From: Streptomyces sp. R21
Lineage (GTDB): Bacteria > Actinomycetota > Actinomycetes > Streptomycetales > Streptomycetaceae
Assembly (NCBI RefSeq): GCF_041051975.1
Contig: NZ_CP163435.1
Span: forward strand, 6,675,001 to 6,739,000
Direction: 5' to 3'
Length of the DNA stretch: 64,000 nucleotides
The stretch's first letter is position 1. Each line of letters starts with the position of its first letter. Position numbers and translations under genes: made by a program. This document shows positions 18,012 through 29,231 of the stretch, one piece after another. The notes under the pieces are model-generated. The model was not told the DNA's origin, made no database searches, and saw only the letters and a program-made list of their open reading frames with translations.

Positions 18012-18257
18012 GTGAGCGATGTGAGACATGTGCTGGTGCTGCCCGACCGCGACGCCGCGGAGGAAGCTGCCGAGGCGCTCGGTGAACGGTTCGGACTCGA
18101 CGAGGAGCCGCAGCTCGTCCGGGACGCGCTGGCCGGTGAGGACGATGCCGAGGACGCGCAGTGGCTGGTGGTCCTCCAGGACCCCAGGGAGCGCCTCGAC
18201 CCGAAGGAGCTGGACGAGTTCGCGGGGGAGTGGGACGGCTGGCGCGAGGAGCCGTAG
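18012..18257 (+). CDS. Small acidic hypothetical protein (81 aa)
   Basis: The product (VSDVRHVLVLPDRDAAEEAA and on) is 81 residues with about 20 Asp/Glu and a predicted beta-alpha-beta start followed by acidic helices (DPRERLDPKELDEFAGEWDG). No family is recognised. The GTG start is inferred from the reading frame and from loss of plausible protein character upstream; no clear Shine-Dalgarno is seen. The isolated position between nat and holA gives no functional clue. Codon usage is strongly GC3-biased, which supports a real gene. Confidence 0.65.
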   Translation: MSDVRHVLVLPDRDAAEEAAEALGERFGLDEEPQLVRDALAGEDDAEDAQWLVVLQDPRERLDPKELDEFAGEWDGWREEP

Positions 18258-18337
18258 GGCGGCTGGGGTGAGGCTTTTGGCGGGCCTGGTCGCCGCCGGC
18301 GTCCCGCGTCCCTGAGGAACCGCGAGTACGCGGGCTC

Positions 18338-18357
18338 GGCTTGGGCTTGGGCTTGGG
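18338..18357 (+). repeat. (GGCTTG)3 microsatellite
   Basis: Three tandem GGCTTG units (18338-18355) in the 308-base gap before holA, the same repeat as at 11211. Confidence 0.6.
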
Positions 18358-18370
18358 TACCACCGGACGG

Positions 18371-18512
18371 GTACGGGAAGCGCCGCAGGATCCGGTCGGG
18401 AAGGGACGCGGGAGCCGGTCGGGAAGGGACGCGGGAGCCGGTCGGAGAAGTGGCGCGGGAGCTGGTTGGGGAAGGGACGCGGGAGCCGGTCGGAGAAGTG
18501 GCGTGGGAGCCG
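18371..18512 (+). repeat. Tandem array of 23-24-base repeats upstream of holA
   Basis: Units begin at 18395, 18418, 18441, 18465 and 18489, each of the form GTCGGGAAGGGACGCGGGAG plus CCG; alternate units carry GAGAAGTGGCG in place of GGAAGGGACG. A weaker unit starts at 18371. The array ends about 50 bases before the holA start. Together with the (GGCTTG)3 run it fills the 308-base gap between the small acidic gene and holA. Confidence 0.75.
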
Positions 18513-18565
18513 GGCCGGGAACGGTCGTAGGTTCGTTGTCGGTGGTGCGTGGGATGCTTGGCGCG

Positions 18566-19555
18566 ATGGCCAAGAAGACTGCACATGACGACCCCCTCGC
18601 CCCCGTCACGCTTGCCGTGGGCCAGGAGGACCTCCTGCTCGACCGTGCCGTGCAGGAGGTGGTGGCCGCCGCCCGGGCCGCCGACGCCGACACGGACGTA
18701 CGTGATCTGGCCTCGGACCAGTTGCAGCCCGGCACGCTTGCCGAGCTGACGAGTCCGTCGCTCTTCGCCGAGCGCAAGGTCGTGGTCGTACGCAATGCAC
18801 AGGATCTGTCGGCCGACACGATCAAGGATGTGAAGGCGTACCTGGGCGCACCGGCCGAGGAGATCACCCTCGTGCTGCTGCACGCGGGTGGGGCCAAGGG
18901 CAAGGGGCTGCTCGATGCCGCGCGCAAGGAGGGGGCGCGGGAGGTGGCGTGTCCCAAGATGACGAAGGCGGCGGACCGGCTGGCGTTCGTGCGGGGCGAG
19001 TTCCGGGTGCTCGGGCGGTCGGCCACGCCCGAGGCGTGCCAGGCGCTCGTCGACTCCATCGGGAGTGATCTGCGGGAGCTGGCGTCCGCCGTGTCCCAGC
19101 TGGTCGCGGACGTCGAGGGGACGATCGACGAAGCCGTCGTCGGGCGGTACTACACCGGGCGGGCCGAGGCCTCCAGCTTCACGGTCGCCGACCGGGCGGT
19201 CGAGGGGCGGGCGGCGGAGGCGCTGGAGGCTCTGCGGTGGTCCCTGGCGACCGGGGTCGCGCCCGTGATGATCACCAGTGCGTTGGCGCAGGGGGTGCGG
19301 GCGATCGGGAAGCTGTCCTCCGCGCGTGGGGGACGTCCGGCGGATCTCGCTCGTGAGCTGGGGATGCCGCCGTGGAAGATCGATCGGGTCCGGCAGCAGA
19401 TGCGGGGGTGGACTCCGGACGGGGTCGCTGTCGCCCTGCGGGCGGTCGCCGATGCCGATGCCGGGGTCAAGGGAGGCGGGGACGATCCCGCGTACGCCCT
19501 GGAGAAGGCTGTGGTTGCCGTTGCCCGCGCTGCGCGGGCCGGGGGACGGGCGTAG
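18566..19555 (+). CDS. holA: DNA polymerase III delta subunit
   Basis: HolA opens the beta sliding clamp within the clamp-loader complex. The 329-residue protein starts MAKKTAHDDPLAPVTLAVGQ and carries the delta-family ATPase-like fold (VGQEDLLLDRAVQEVVAAA), the central region with RSATPEACQALVDSIGSDLREL, and the C-terminal helical collar (ALRAVADADAGVKGGGDDPAYALEKAV). ATG 18566 lies 7 bases after a GATGCT hexamer (18553-18558) and could be leaderless; ATG 18554 would add four residues. A 15-bp bidirectional terminator separates it from convergent rpsT. Confidence 0.93.
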   Translation: MAKKTAHDDPLAPVTLAVGQEDLLLDRAVQEVVAAARAADADTDVRDLASDQLQPGTLAELTSPSLFAERKVVVVRNAQDLSADTIKDVKAYLGAPAEEITLVLLHAGGAKGKGLLDAARKEGAREVACPKMTKAADRLAFVRGEFRVLGRSATPEACQALVDSIGSDLRELASAVSQLVADVEGTIDEAVVGRYYTGRAEASSFTVADRAVEGRAAEALEALRWSLATGVAPVMITSALAQGVRAIGKLSSARGGRPADLARELGMPPWKIDRVRQQMRGWTPDGVAVALRAVADADAGVKGGGDDPAYALEKAVVAVARAARAGGRA

Positions 19556-19562
19556 CCGGGGC

Positions 19563-19576
19563 CTCAAACACCGGAC
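19563..19576 (+). repeat. Streptomyces intergenic repeat core CTCAAACACCGGAC
   Basis: This 14-base core matches 13 of 14 bases of a second copy at 43262-43275 in the window. From general knowledge, CTCAAACGCCGGAC-like segments recur in intergenic regions of many Streptomyces genomes. It follows the holA stop by 7 bases. Confidence 0.5.
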
Positions 19577-19610
19577 GGGGCGAACTGCCCCCGCCGCCCG
19601 AGACGCCATG

Positions 19611-19660
19611 CCGAAGGCCCCGTTTCCCCTCCCGATCAGGAAGGAAAACGGGGCCTTCGG
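19611..19660. terminator. Bidirectional terminator between holA and rpsT
   Basis: A perfect 15-bp stem, CCGAAGGCCCCGTTT (19611-19625) with AAACGGGGCCTTCGG (19646-19660), with a 20-base loop. It lies between the convergent holA and rpsT genes, 118 bases from the rpsT stop. Confidence 0.85.
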
Positions 19661-19777
19661 TTCACGATGTTGGACCACGCCCGCGTGGCGAACGCAGGCC
19701 GCGCGCGGTCCTTGGGTGCTGGGCGGGAGCGGATGAGAGAGGGCCCGCTCGGGTCCTTCCAGCGGTCAAATCAAGTG

Positions 19778-20044
19778 TCAGCCCTTGAGGGAGACGACCT
19801 TCGAAGCAAGCGCCGACTTCTTGTTGGCGGCCTGGTTCTTGTGGATGACGCCCTTCGAGACAGCCTTGTCGAGCTTGCGCGAAGCCTCGCGCGTGTACTC
19901 GGTGGCCTTCTCGACGTCACCCGCGGCAGCAGCCTCACGGGCCTTGCGGATCGCGGTCTTGAGCGACGACTTGACGGCCTTGTTGCGCAGGCGCGCCTTC
20001 TCGTTCGTCTTGTTCCGCTTGATCTGGGACTTGATGTTCGCCAC
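19778..20044 (-). CDS. rpsT: 30S ribosomal protein S20
   Basis: S20 binds 16S rRNA early in 30S assembly. The 88-residue, Lys/Arg-rich helical protein (MANIKSQIKRNKTNEKARLR ... GVIHKNQAANKKSALASKV) has the full family length and the conserved C-terminal HKN.AA.KKS motif. It starts with GTG, with AAAAGG 8 bases upstream. It is divergent from lepA across a 287-base gap and convergent with holA. Confidence 0.98.
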   Translation of the reverse strand: MANIKSQIKRNKTNEKARLRNKAVKSSLKTAIRKAREAAAAGDVEKATEYTREASRKLDKAVSKGVIHKNQAANKKSALASKVVSLKG

Positions 20045-20110
20045 GAATGAGCCTTTTCAGGTTCAGGCGCATGAGGGCATGCCTCGCGCGCCGTTTGATT
20101 TTCCTTGGGG

Positions 20111-20142
20111 TGTGTCTCCTTGCTTAGAGGGCATGAGACACA
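20111..20142. promoter_or_regulatory. Inverted repeat TGTGTCTC/GAGACACA in the rpsT-lepA gap
   Basis: An 8-bp perfect inverted repeat (20111-20118 and 20135-20142) with a 16-base spacer lies 67 bases upstream of rpsT. It could be a hairpin in the rpsT mRNA leader or an operator. No known consensus is recognised. Confidence 0.4.
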
Positions 20143-20165
20143 GCCACCCAGGCTACCAGTCGTCG

Positions 20166-20244
20166 TCCGACCGGCCCAAACCCGGGCTCGGCCCCGCTCC
20201 GACCGGCCCAAACTCCACCCAGGTCCCCTCCGACCGGCCCAAAC
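20166..20244 (+). repeat. Three direct repeats TCCGACCGGCCCAAAC upstream of lepA
   Basis: The 16-base unit occurs perfectly at 20166-20181, 20198-20213 and 20229-20244. Start-to-start spacing is 32 and 31 bases, about three helical turns. The last copy ends 87 bases before the lepA GTG. The regular spacing suggests a phased protein-binding array or slippage-derived repeats; no gene covers it. Confidence 0.8.
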
Positions 20245-20331
20245 CGGTCGCATGGCCCCGCCCGTGGGACCATGGAGCCTACGTATCGATCCGACCCGAG
20301 GCGACAGGCGCCTCAAGAGACAGGACCCTGC

Positions 20332-22200
20332 GTGCCCGCGACCCCTAACACTGCGCCCGAGCCGAGCCGTACCGACCCGGCTCGGATCCGCAATTTCTGC
20401 ATCATCGCGCACATCGACCACGGCAAGTCCACGCTCGCCGACCGGATGCTCCAGCTGACCGGAGTGGTCGACCAGCGGCAGATGCGTGCTCAGTACCTCG
20501 ACCGCATGGACATCGAGCGCGAGCGCGGCATCACGATCAAGTCCCAGGCGGTCCGGCTGCCCTGGGCTCCCACCGAGGATCCGGGCACCACCCACATCCT
20601 CAACATGATCGACACTCCCGGGCACGTCGACTTCACGTACGAGGTGTCGCGGTCCCTCGCCGCCTGCGAGGGCACGGTCCTCCTCGTCGACGCGGCTCAG
20701 GGCATCGAGGCGCAGACCCTCGCCAACCTCTACCTGGCGATGGAGAACGACCTCAAGATCATCCCCGTACTGAACAAGATCGACCTGCCGGCCGCCCAAC
20801 CGGAGAAGTTCTCCGAGGAGCTCGCCAATCTCATCGGCTGCCAGCCCGAGGATGTGCTGAAGGTCTCGGCGAAGACCGGCATCGGCGTGGACGCGCTGCT
20901 GGACCGGGTGGTCCGCGATGTCCCGGCCCCGGTCGGCGTCAAGGATGCCCCCGCCCGCGCGATGATCTTCGACTCGGTCTACGACTCGTACCGGGGCGTA
21001 GTCACCTACGTCCGTGTCATCGACGGTCAGCTCAACAAGCGCGAGCGCATCAAGATGATGTCCACCGGCGCCACCCACGAGCTTCTTGAGATCGGCGTCT
21101 CGTCCCCCGAGATGACGTCGGCTGACGGCCTCGGTGTCGGCGAGGTGGGCTACATCATCACCGGTGTGAAGGACGTCCGTCAGTCCAAGGTCGGTGACAC
21201 GATCACCACCCTGAACAAGGGCGCCACCGAGGCTCTCGGGGGATACAAGGACCCCAAGCCGATGGTCTTCTCCGGCCTCTATCCGCTGGACGGCTCGGAG
21301 TACCCCGATCTCCGCGAGGCGCTGGACAAGCTCCAGCTCAACGACGCCGCCCTGGTCTACGAGCCGGAGACCTCCGCGGCCCTCGGCTTCGGCTTCCGCG
21401 TCGGTTTCCTCGGCCTGCTCCACCTCGACGTGATCCGTGAGCGCCTGGAGCGCGAGTTCAACCTCGAACTCATCGCCACCGCGCCCAACGTGGTCTACCG
21501 CGTGATCATGGAGGACGGGAAGGAGCACACGGTCACCAACCCGAGCGAGTTCCCCGAGGGCAAGATCGACAAGGTCTTCGAGCCGGTCGTCCGGGCCACG
21601 ATCCTCGCGCCCAGCGAGTTCATCGGCTCGATCATGGAGCTCTGCCAGACCCGTCGCGGCACCCTCCTCGGCATGGACTATCTCTCCGAGGACCGCGTCG
21701 AGATCCGCTACACGCTCCCCCTCGCCGAGATCGTCTTCGACTTCTTCGACAACCTGAAGTCCAAGACCCGCGGTTACGCCTCCCTGGACTACGAGCCCAC
21801 CGGCGAGCAGGACGCCCAGCTGGTGAAGGTCGACATCCTGCTCCACGGCGACCGGGTCGACGCCTTCTCCGCCGTCACCCACCGGGACGCCGCCTACGCG
21901 TACGGCGTACGGCTCGTCGCCAAGCTGCGCGAGCTGATCCCGCGCCAGGCCTTCGAGATCCCCATCCAGGCGGCCATCGGCTCCCGGGTGATCGCCCGCG
22001 AGACCATCCGCGCCATCCGCAAGGACGTCCTCGCCAAGTGCTACGGCGGTGACATCTCCCGTAAGCGGAAGCTGCTGGAGAAGCAGAAGGAAGGCAAGAA
22101 GCGGATGAAGATGGTGGGCTCTGTGGAGGTTCCGCAAGAGGCCTTCATCGCCGTCCTGTCCAGCGACGACAGCGGTGGCTCGGCCAAGGGCAAGAAGTAG
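20332..22200 (+). CDS. lepA: Elongation factor 4 (back-translocating GTPase)
   Basis: LepA/EF4 is a ribosome-dependent GTPase that acts on stalled or misassembled ribosomes. The 622-residue protein has G1 AHIDHGKST, G3 DTPGHVDF and G4 NKIDLP, the EF-G-like domains III and V, and the LepA-specific C-terminal domain with ALVVAKLREL-like and RKDVLAKCYGGDISRKRKLLEKQK segments. The GTG start has AGGA 6 bases upstream. The first 20 residues (PATPNTAPEPSRTD) are a short extension. It starts 287 bases from divergent rpsT and ends just before a strong hairpin. Confidence 0.98.
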   Translation: MPATPNTAPEPSRTDPARIRNFCIIAHIDHGKSTLADRMLQLTGVVDQRQMRAQYLDRMDIERERGITIKSQAVRLPWAPTEDPGTTHILNMIDTPGHVDFTYEVSRSLAACEGTVLLVDAAQGIEAQTLANLYLAMENDLKIIPVLNKIDLPAAQPEKFSEELANLIGCQPEDVLKVSAKTGIGVDALLDRVVRDVPAPVGVKDAPARAMIFDSVYDSYRGVVTYVRVIDGQLNKRERIKMMSTGATHELLEIGVSSPEMTSADGLGVGEVGYIITGVKDVRQSKVGDTITTLNKGATEALGGYKDPKPMVFSGLYPLDGSEYPDLREALDKLQLNDAALVYEPETSAALGFGFRVGFLGLLHLDVIRERLEREFNLELIATAPNVVYRVIMEDGKEHTVTNPSEFPEGKIDKVFEPVVRATILAPSEFIGSIMELCQTRRGTLLGMDYLSEDRVEIRYTLPLAEIVFDFFDNLKSKTRGYASLDYEPTGEQDAQLVKVDILLHGDRVDAFSAVTHRDAAYAYGVRLVAKLRELIPRQAFEIPIQAAIGSRVIARETIRAIRKDVLAKCYGGDISRKRKLLEKQKEGKKRMKMVGSVEVPQEAFIAVLSSDDSGGSAKGKK

Positions 22201-22232
22201 CCACCGACTGATGGGGGAGTGTCCCTGTTTTA

Positions 22233-22264
22233 CGGGCCCGTCGTGCGGAAGCACGGCGGGCCCG
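22233..22264 (+). terminator. lepA terminator
   Basis: A 14-bp stem, CGGGCCCGTCGTGC (22233-22246) with GCACGGCGGGCCCG (22251-22264), with one G-U pair and a GGAA tetraloop, 32 bases after the lepA stop. Confidence 0.8.
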
Positions 22265-22469
22265 GTCTGTTTGCGGACGGGGGTGTTCCGCCCGCCTTCT
22301 GTTGGAAGAGACACCCCAGCGCCTCTTACGAACCGGCCGGACGCGTTCTACTCTGATCACTGCTCGATAGTTACTCGCGAGTTAAACAACGGTCGCGAGC
22401 CAACCACCGACGTGAGCCAATCAGCCGCAATTGAGCCAGCCGCACTGTCGCGGGCCCCCGGAGGATGTC

Positions 22470-24344
22470 GTGAGCGACACACAGACCCTGATCGAGAACC
22501 GTCCGCCGTCCGTGGCGGCCCTCTTCCTGGAGCGCGTGACGGCCACGCCGGACGCCGAGGCCTACCGCTACCCGGTGCCCTCGTCCTCCGGTGAGGGCCC
22601 GGACGAGTGGAAGTCGCTGAGCTGGGCGCAGGCGGCCGAGCGGGTCTTCTCCGTCGCAGCCGGTCTCATCGAGCTGGGCGTGCAGCCCGAGCAGCGCGTG
22701 GCGCTCGCCTCCTCCACGCGGGTCGAGTGGATCCTCGCGGACCTCGGCATCATGTGCGCGGGCGCGGCCACCACGACGATCTACCCGCAGACCAACGCCG
22801 ACGAGTCCGCGTTCATCCTCTCCGACTCCGAGAGCCGGATCCTGATCGCCGAGAACGCTGCGCAGCTCGCCAAGGCGGTCGAGAAGCGCGCCGAGCTTCC
22901 CGACCTCACGCATGTCGTGGTCATCGACGCGGCCGGCGTCGAGAGCAGCGACTGGGTGCTCACCCTCGACGAGCTGGAGAAGCGCGGCGCCGCGTACCTG
23001 GAGAAGAACCCCGACCTGATCAAGGAGAAGGTCGGCGCGATCACCAAGGACCAGCTCGCCACGCTGATCTACACCTCCGGTACCACCGGCCGCCCCAAGG
23101 GTGTCCGCCTCCCGCACGACAACTGGTCCTACATGGCCAAGGCCACGGTCGGGACCGGGCTGATCAGCGCCGATGACGTGCAGTACCTGTGGCTGCCGCT
23201 GGCGCACGTGTTCGGCAAGGTGCTCACGTCCGGCCAGATCGAGGCCGGTCACGTCACCGCCGTGGACGGCCGCGTCGACAAGATCATCGAGAATCTGCCG
23301 ATCGTGCAGCCGACGTACATGGCGGCCGTCCCGCGCATCTTCGAGAAGGTCTACAACGGGGTCGCGGCCAAGGCGCGGGCCGGCGGCGGCGCCAAGTACA
23401 AGATCTTCCAGTGGGCGGCCGAGGTCTCGCGCGAGTACGCGAAGGCGGCCCAGGACAACTTCCGCCGCACCGGCAGCGCCTCCGTCCCCTTCGGCCTCGG
23501 CGCCAAGCACAAGGTCGCCGACGCGCTGGTCTTCGCCAAGATCCGCGAGGCGTTCGGCGGCAACCTGCGCGCCTGTGTCTCCGGCTCCGCGGCGCTCGCG
23601 CCCGAGATCGGCTACTTCTTCGCCGGCGCCGGCATCCACATCCTGGAGGGGTACGGCCTCACGGAGTCCTCCGCCGCCTCCTTCGTGAACCCCGGCGAGG
23701 CGTACCGCACCGGCACCGTCGGCAAGCCGCTGCCCGGCACCGAGGTGCGCATCGCGGACGACGGCGAGATCCTGCTGCGCGGCCCCGGCATCATGGAGGG
23801 CTACCACAAGCTGCCCGAGAAGACCGCCGAGGTCCTTGAGTCCGACGGCTGGTTCCACACCGGCGACATCGGCGAGCTGTCCCCCGACGGCTACCTGCGG
23901 ATCACCGACCGCAAGAAGGACCTCATCAAGACGTCCGGCGGCAAGTACATCTCGCCCGCCGAGGTCGAGGGCCAGTTCAAGGCCGTCTGCCCGTACGTCT
24001 CCAACATCCTGGTGCACGGCGCCGACCGGAACTTCTGCACCGCCCTCATCGCCCTGGACGAGCCGTCCATCCTGGACTGGGCGAAGGAGAACGGCCTGGA
24101 GGGCAAGTCGTACGCCGACGTCGTCGCCGCGCCCGCGACCGTCGCCCTCGTCGAGGGCTACGTCAAGGAGCTCAACGAGGGTCTGCAGCGCTGGCAGACC
24201 ATCAAGAAGTTCCGCCTCCTGCCGCGCGACCTCGACGTCGAGCACGGCGAGATCACCCCGAGCCTGAAGCTGAAGCGCCCGGTCGTCGAGCGGGAGTACA
24301 AGCACCTGATCGACGAGATGTACGCGGGGTCGCGCGAGGCGTAA
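22470..24344 (+). CDS. Long-chain fatty-acid--CoA ligase (AMP-binding)
   Basis: The enzyme adenylates a fatty acid and transfers it to CoA. The 624-residue protein has the ANL-family P-loop YTSGTTGRPKGV at about residue 200, the acyl motif GYGLTESSAAS near 395, the YxxTGD-type DGWFHTGDIGEL and the hinge DRKKDLIKTSGGKYISP with the catalytic lysine region. It is closest in type to the FadD15/long-chain AMP-forming group of actinobacteria. The GTG start follows GGAGG by 5 bases. It is monocistronic, convergent with a response-regulator gene from which it is separated by hairpins. Confidence 0.92.
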   Translation: MSDTQTLIENRPPSVAALFLERVTATPDAEAYRYPVPSSSGEGPDEWKSLSWAQAAERVFSVAAGLIELGVQPEQRVALASSTRVEWILADLGIMCAGAATTTIYPQTNADESAFILSDSESRILIAENAAQLAKAVEKRAELPDLTHVVVIDAAGVESSDWVLTLDELEKRGAAYLEKNPDLIKEKVGAITKDQLATLIYTSGTTGRPKGVRLPHDNWSYMAKATVGTGLISADDVQYLWLPLAHVFGKVLTSGQIEAGHVTAVDGRVDKIIENLPIVQPTYMAAVPRIFEKVYNGVAAKARAGGGAKYKIFQWAAEVSREYAKAAQDNFRRTGSASVPFGLGAKHKVADALVFAKIREAFGGNLRACVSGSAALAPEIGYFFAGAGIHILEGYGLTESSAASFVNPGEAYRTGTVGKPLPGTEVRIADDGEILLRGPGIMEGYHKLPEKTAEVLESDGWFHTGDIGELSPDGYLRITDRKKDLIKTSGGKYISPAEVEGQFKAVCPYVSNILVHGADRNFCTALIALDEPSILDWAKENGLEGKSYADVVAAPATVALVEGYVKELNEGLQRWQTIKKFRLLPRDLDVEHGEITPSLKLKRPVVEREYKHLIDEMYAGSREA

Positions 24345-24388
24345 GGCCCGAACGGGCCCTGGGCGGGCGGGGGTTACAGCCCCCGCCC
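24345..24388. terminator. Hairpins between acyl-CoA ligase and response regulator genes
   Basis: GGCCCG-AA-CGGGCC (24345-24358), then GGGCGGGGG (24365-24373) with CCCCCGCCC (24380-24388) around a loop that contains the minus-strand stop codon of the response regulator. Together they can end transcription from both sides. Confidence 0.6.
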
Positions 24389-24961
24389 CCTGCGCATCTC
24401 GCGCAGCAGCTCCTCCATCTCGTGGACGTTGTGGCGCAGTTCGAAGACGTCCTGGAGGCTGCTGGCCGCCATGTGGGTCTCGATCTTCTTGAGGCGGGTC
24501 GCGAGTTCGTCGAACTGCTCCTGCTCGCGGGCGAGCATCTTCTCCAACTGCTGGTTCTTGCGGTGCAGATCGAGGAAGACGGTCACCTTCGCGCGCAGCA
24601 CCCACGGGTCGAACGGCTTGGTCAGATAGTCGGCGGCGCCGGTCGCGTATCCGCGGAAGGCGTAGCCCGCGTCGGCGTCGGTGCCCGTCAGGAAGATGAT
24701 CGGGACGTCCTTGGTCTGGTCGAGCCGCTTGATGTTCGCGGCGGTCTCGAACCCGTCCATGCCCGGCATCCGGATGTCGAGCAGGACGACGGCGAATCGT
24801 TGCCTCAGTAGGGCCTTCATCGCCTCCTCGCCCGAACGGGCCCGTACCAGCGGCTCGTTGAGGGACCCCAGGACGGCCTCCAGGGCGATCAGGTTGTCCT
24901 CCATGTCGTCGACGAGGAGGATGCTGGCGCGCTCGTCGGTCGTTGCCTCAGCTGTTGTCAT
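24374..24961 (-). CDS. Response regulator with receiver domain and coiled-coil C-terminus, no DNA-binding domain
   Basis: The 195-residue protein has a full receiver domain at 11-130: acidic pair DD near 18-19, phosphoacceptor Asp62 (LLDIRMPGMDG), LTGTDAD and KPFDP with the conserved Lys. Residues 135-195 form a charged coiled coil with no HTH or enzymatic domain, so output is probably through protein binding, for example to the hybrid kinase or the phosphatase encoded nearby. The ATG lies 12 bases after the stop of the kinase gene, so it is the second gene of that operon. Confidence 0.92.
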   Translation of the reverse strand: MTTAEATTDERASILLVDDMEDNLIALEAVLGSLNEPLVRARSGEEAMKALLRQRFAVVLLDIRMPGMDGFETAANIKRLDQTKDVPIIFLTGTDADAGYAFRGYATGAADYLTKPFDPWVLRAKVTVFLDLHRKNQQLEKMLAREQEQFDELATRLKKIETHMAASSLQDVFELRHNVHEMEELLREMRRGRGL

Positions 24962-24973
24962 GGTGGCGGTGCC

Positions 24974-29128
<4,155 letters not shown>

Positions 29129-29231
29129 GGCGGCCCACTTCGGTAACTCGGCGCTTATGGGCGGGGTCAGTCTGTCACTCTGTCCGTGTCGTCTGAGGCG
29201 TATTCGTCCGAACTGCTCAGGGAGCACCACC

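Noticed and set aside
18371..18512. Possible CRISPR array
   Set aside because: The 23-24-base units are directly adjacent with no unique spacers and no cas genes are present.
17735..19678. Minus-strand ORF with PTGSRVPS-type peptide repeats
   Set aside because: The peptide repeats come from the intergenic 23-24-base DNA array and from holA read backwards; no protein family and poor codon logic.
20166..20244. Possible short CRISPR array (three 16-base repeats)
   Set aside because: Repeats are too short, spacers are only 15-16 bases, and no cas genes are in the window.
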